The notes under the pieces were generated by a model. It was not told the DNA's origin. It searched no databases and saw only the letters and a program-made list of their open reading frames with translations. A program made the translations under genes and the position numbers. A DNA stretch of 64,000 bases from Bin80 sp026708685. Its GTDB lineage: Bacteria > Bacteroidota > Rhodothermia > Rhodothermales > Bin80. The stretch covers positions 3,968,001 through 4,032,000 of the forward strand of contig OZ241742.1 of the NCBI GenBank assembly GCA_965200955.1, given 5' to 3'. Shown piece by piece: positions 62,957 through 64,000 of the stretch; within the stretch, counting starts at the first letter, position 1; each line of letters starts with the position of its first letter.

Positions 62957-62958
62957 TC
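62861..62958 (+). repeat. 98-bp MITE-like element, copy E
   Basis: Best preserved copy: left end AAGGCTTTTGCAAAACCTC, right end GAGGTTTTGCAAAAGG. Interior TTTTTCGTAGAAATATTG and CTGAAGCACCTG agree with the consensus. Flanks TACA and AATA are no duplication. Its last two bases overlap the stop codon of the YbhN-like gene. Confidence 0.85.
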
Positions 62959-63991
62959 AATATGGTTTAATGTTGTCAAAATCATCATGTCCCCGATGGG
63001 ACTTTTTACCAAACCGATTCCTTGTCTGAAAAATAAGAATCAAGCCTCCAGTTGCGAGATATAGGATCAGCTGTGCACCATGAAGAAAAACTGCATAAGC
63101 CGTAGCACCCGATGAATCAATCTCATACAGTGAAGTCAGTGCTAAGATGGTGATAAAATGAAAAGAACCCGCTCCACCAGGGGTCGGAACGGTCATCCCA
63201 AGTGCACCAATAAACATGATGGCCATTCCATCCCAATAAGTCAGAGAAATATTAACATGCAATCCAAACATCACCAAAGGGATATAGGCCATCAGTCCAT
63301 ATAAGAACCACATCACAACAGTGGTCCAGATCAGTCGCCATTGAAGTGGTGTCTGATAAACCGTTCTAAATCCATCAAGAAATGTTCTGAACACATTCTT
63401 CAGTCGCGATTGTAAGCCACTCAATGCTTGATGACGCAAACCGATGAAAATGATCAAGGCTAGTACAGTACATCCAGTGATGATCCACACCCACGGCAGG
63501 TTCGGCATTGCGATCACATCCATAATGACATGGAACCGTTCACGCAATAAGAATCCTGTAACAAGTAGCCCAAGGAAGAGCACAAGGGTATCGGCAACTC
63601 TTTCTGCCGCAACCGTGCCCAACAGGCCAGAGAAAGATATTTTCTTTCTTGCCGACACATAGGTGCACCGGGCAATTTCACCTGCCCTCGGCAATGCATA
63701 GTTAACCATATAGCCAATCATGACGGAGGCAAACAGAGTACGAATAGTGATCTGAGAACTGGATTTTCCCGCAATGACTGTCACCATTGCATGCCATCTG
63801 ATTGTACGTATCCAGTGGCTGACAAAGGTTACTCCAACGACCAGTGGGATCCAACCGAAGTTGGCCGATCTCATGGTATCCCAAAACTCACCCAGGTTGA
63901 CTCCCCGCAAAGACAGCCAGATCAGCAGTACTGCCAAAGAAATAGACAGCACATGAAAGAGGAGATTTCGCGTTCGCTTAGGAATCTTCAC
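62957..63991 (-). CDS. YbhN/UPF0104-type membrane protein (LPG synthase TM-like)
   Basis: The 344-residue protein has about eight to nine helices and the flippase-like fold of the lysylphosphatidylglycerol synthase N-terminal domain: MVNYALPRAGEIARCTYV and TVPTPGGAGSFHFITILAL are diagnostic. Members act in lipid or glycolipid transport, often without known substrate. The start ATG at 63991 is 9 bp from the window edge; a longer upstream form cannot be excluded. Its stop codon overlaps the end of repeat copy E, so the insertion lies at the very end of the gene. Confidence 0.85.
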   Translation of the reverse strand: MKIPKRTRNLLFHVLSISLAVLLIWLSLRGVNLGEFWDTMRSANFGWIPLVVGVTFVSHWIRTIRWHAMVTVIAGKSSSQITIRTLFASVMIGYMVNYALPRAGEIARCTYVSARKKISFSGLLGTVAAERVADTLVLFLGLLVTGFLLRERFHVIMDVIAMPNLPWVWIITGCTVLALIIFIGLRHQALSGLQSRLKNVFRTFLDGFRTVYQTPLQWRLIWTTVVMWFLYGLMAYIPLVMFGLHVNISLTYWDGMAIMFIGALGMTVPTPGGAGSFHFITILALTSLYEIDSSGATAYAVFLHGAQLILYLATGGLILIFQTRNRFGKKSHRGHDDFDNIKPY

Positions 63992-64000
63992 GATCGCAGA

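Noticed and set aside
1..64000. CRISPR arrays, tRNA or rRNA genes
   Set aside because: No regularly spaced direct repeats of 20-50 bp and no TTCGA-type tRNA arm with cloverleaf context were seen; a tRNAscan run would be needed for certainty.

Overview
The window looks like chromosomal DNA of a Bacteroidota-type heterotroph, probably from the Rhodothermia/Balneolia side of the phylum (inference). The signs are a textbook Bacteroidota promoter (TTG-N20-TATATTTG at 15383-15413), start codons that mostly lack a Shine-Dalgarno sequence, and the gene set: groESL under a perfect CIRCE operator, a PPi-type phosphofructokinase signature, ctaA/ctaB, hslVU, a lipoprotein sulfatase, a Tat-exported Gfo/Idh/MocA oxidoreductase and a PQQ-type dehydrogenase fused to cupredoxin and ThuA domains. 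Mean G+C is moderate. Stretches around 34.6-35.8 kb and 53.9-55.7 kb look richer in G+C and may be imported.

Layout. 1-6.8 kb is a defence block: an AbiE toxin-antitoxin pair (toxin cut by the window edge), a second solitary AbiEi-like antitoxin with a duplicated upstream region, and an MmeI-like single-chain restriction-modification enzyme. 7.1-9.6 kb holds OsmC, a HAD phosphatase and an aminotransferase. 9.6-16.8 kb is a catabolic/secreted cluster: PEP-hydrolase-like protein, cupin, large lipoprotein dehydrogenase and sulfatase, divergent from the oxidoreductase. 17-18.8 kb is amt-glnB; 19-20.2 kb is phosphofructokinase. 21.2-25.9 kb is an ECF sigma / anti-sigma-like / Spy-like / MacA-MacB-type efflux operon. 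26.2-29.6 kb is a nested transposon: an ISAzo13-like element sits inside an IS110-family gene, and removing it with one copy of its 4-bp target duplication restores a 350-residue transposase. 29.8-34.3 kb has thiolase, a DUF255 protein and glycerate kinase. 34.6-39.3 kb is accessory: an AAA ATPase, an IS1634-like element and an IS256-like protein that has lost catalytic residues.

39.7-52.6 kb is housekeeping: small membrane proteins, groESL, glmM-like mutase, ctaA-ctaB, rlmN, a PD-(D/E)XK-like protein and a eukaryote-like class Ia ribonucleotide reductase (nrdA, nrdB). 52.6-55.7 kb is a graveyard: a cobalamin riboswitch still stands upstream of a BtuB-type receptor reduced to its plug domain, beside a type I hsdM/hsdS frame broken by two in-frame TGA codons. 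55.7-62.6 kb is an apparent operon hslV - NYN protein - hslU - GNAT - membrane protein - flippase, and 63-64 kb is a YbhN-type membrane protein.

The least expected signal is dispersed. A 98-bp intergenic element with ~17-bp terminal inverted repeats (GGCTTTTGCAAAACCTC) occurs five times (20652, 20816, 25968, 48893, 62861), two copies with exact 4-bp target duplications (GACT, CTAA). It behaves like a MITE family with no partner transposase in view. A second one is a pair of diverged ~100-nt stretches next to IS110 sequences whose two hairpins are kept by compensatory changes, a candidate guide (bridge) RNA or element-end structure.
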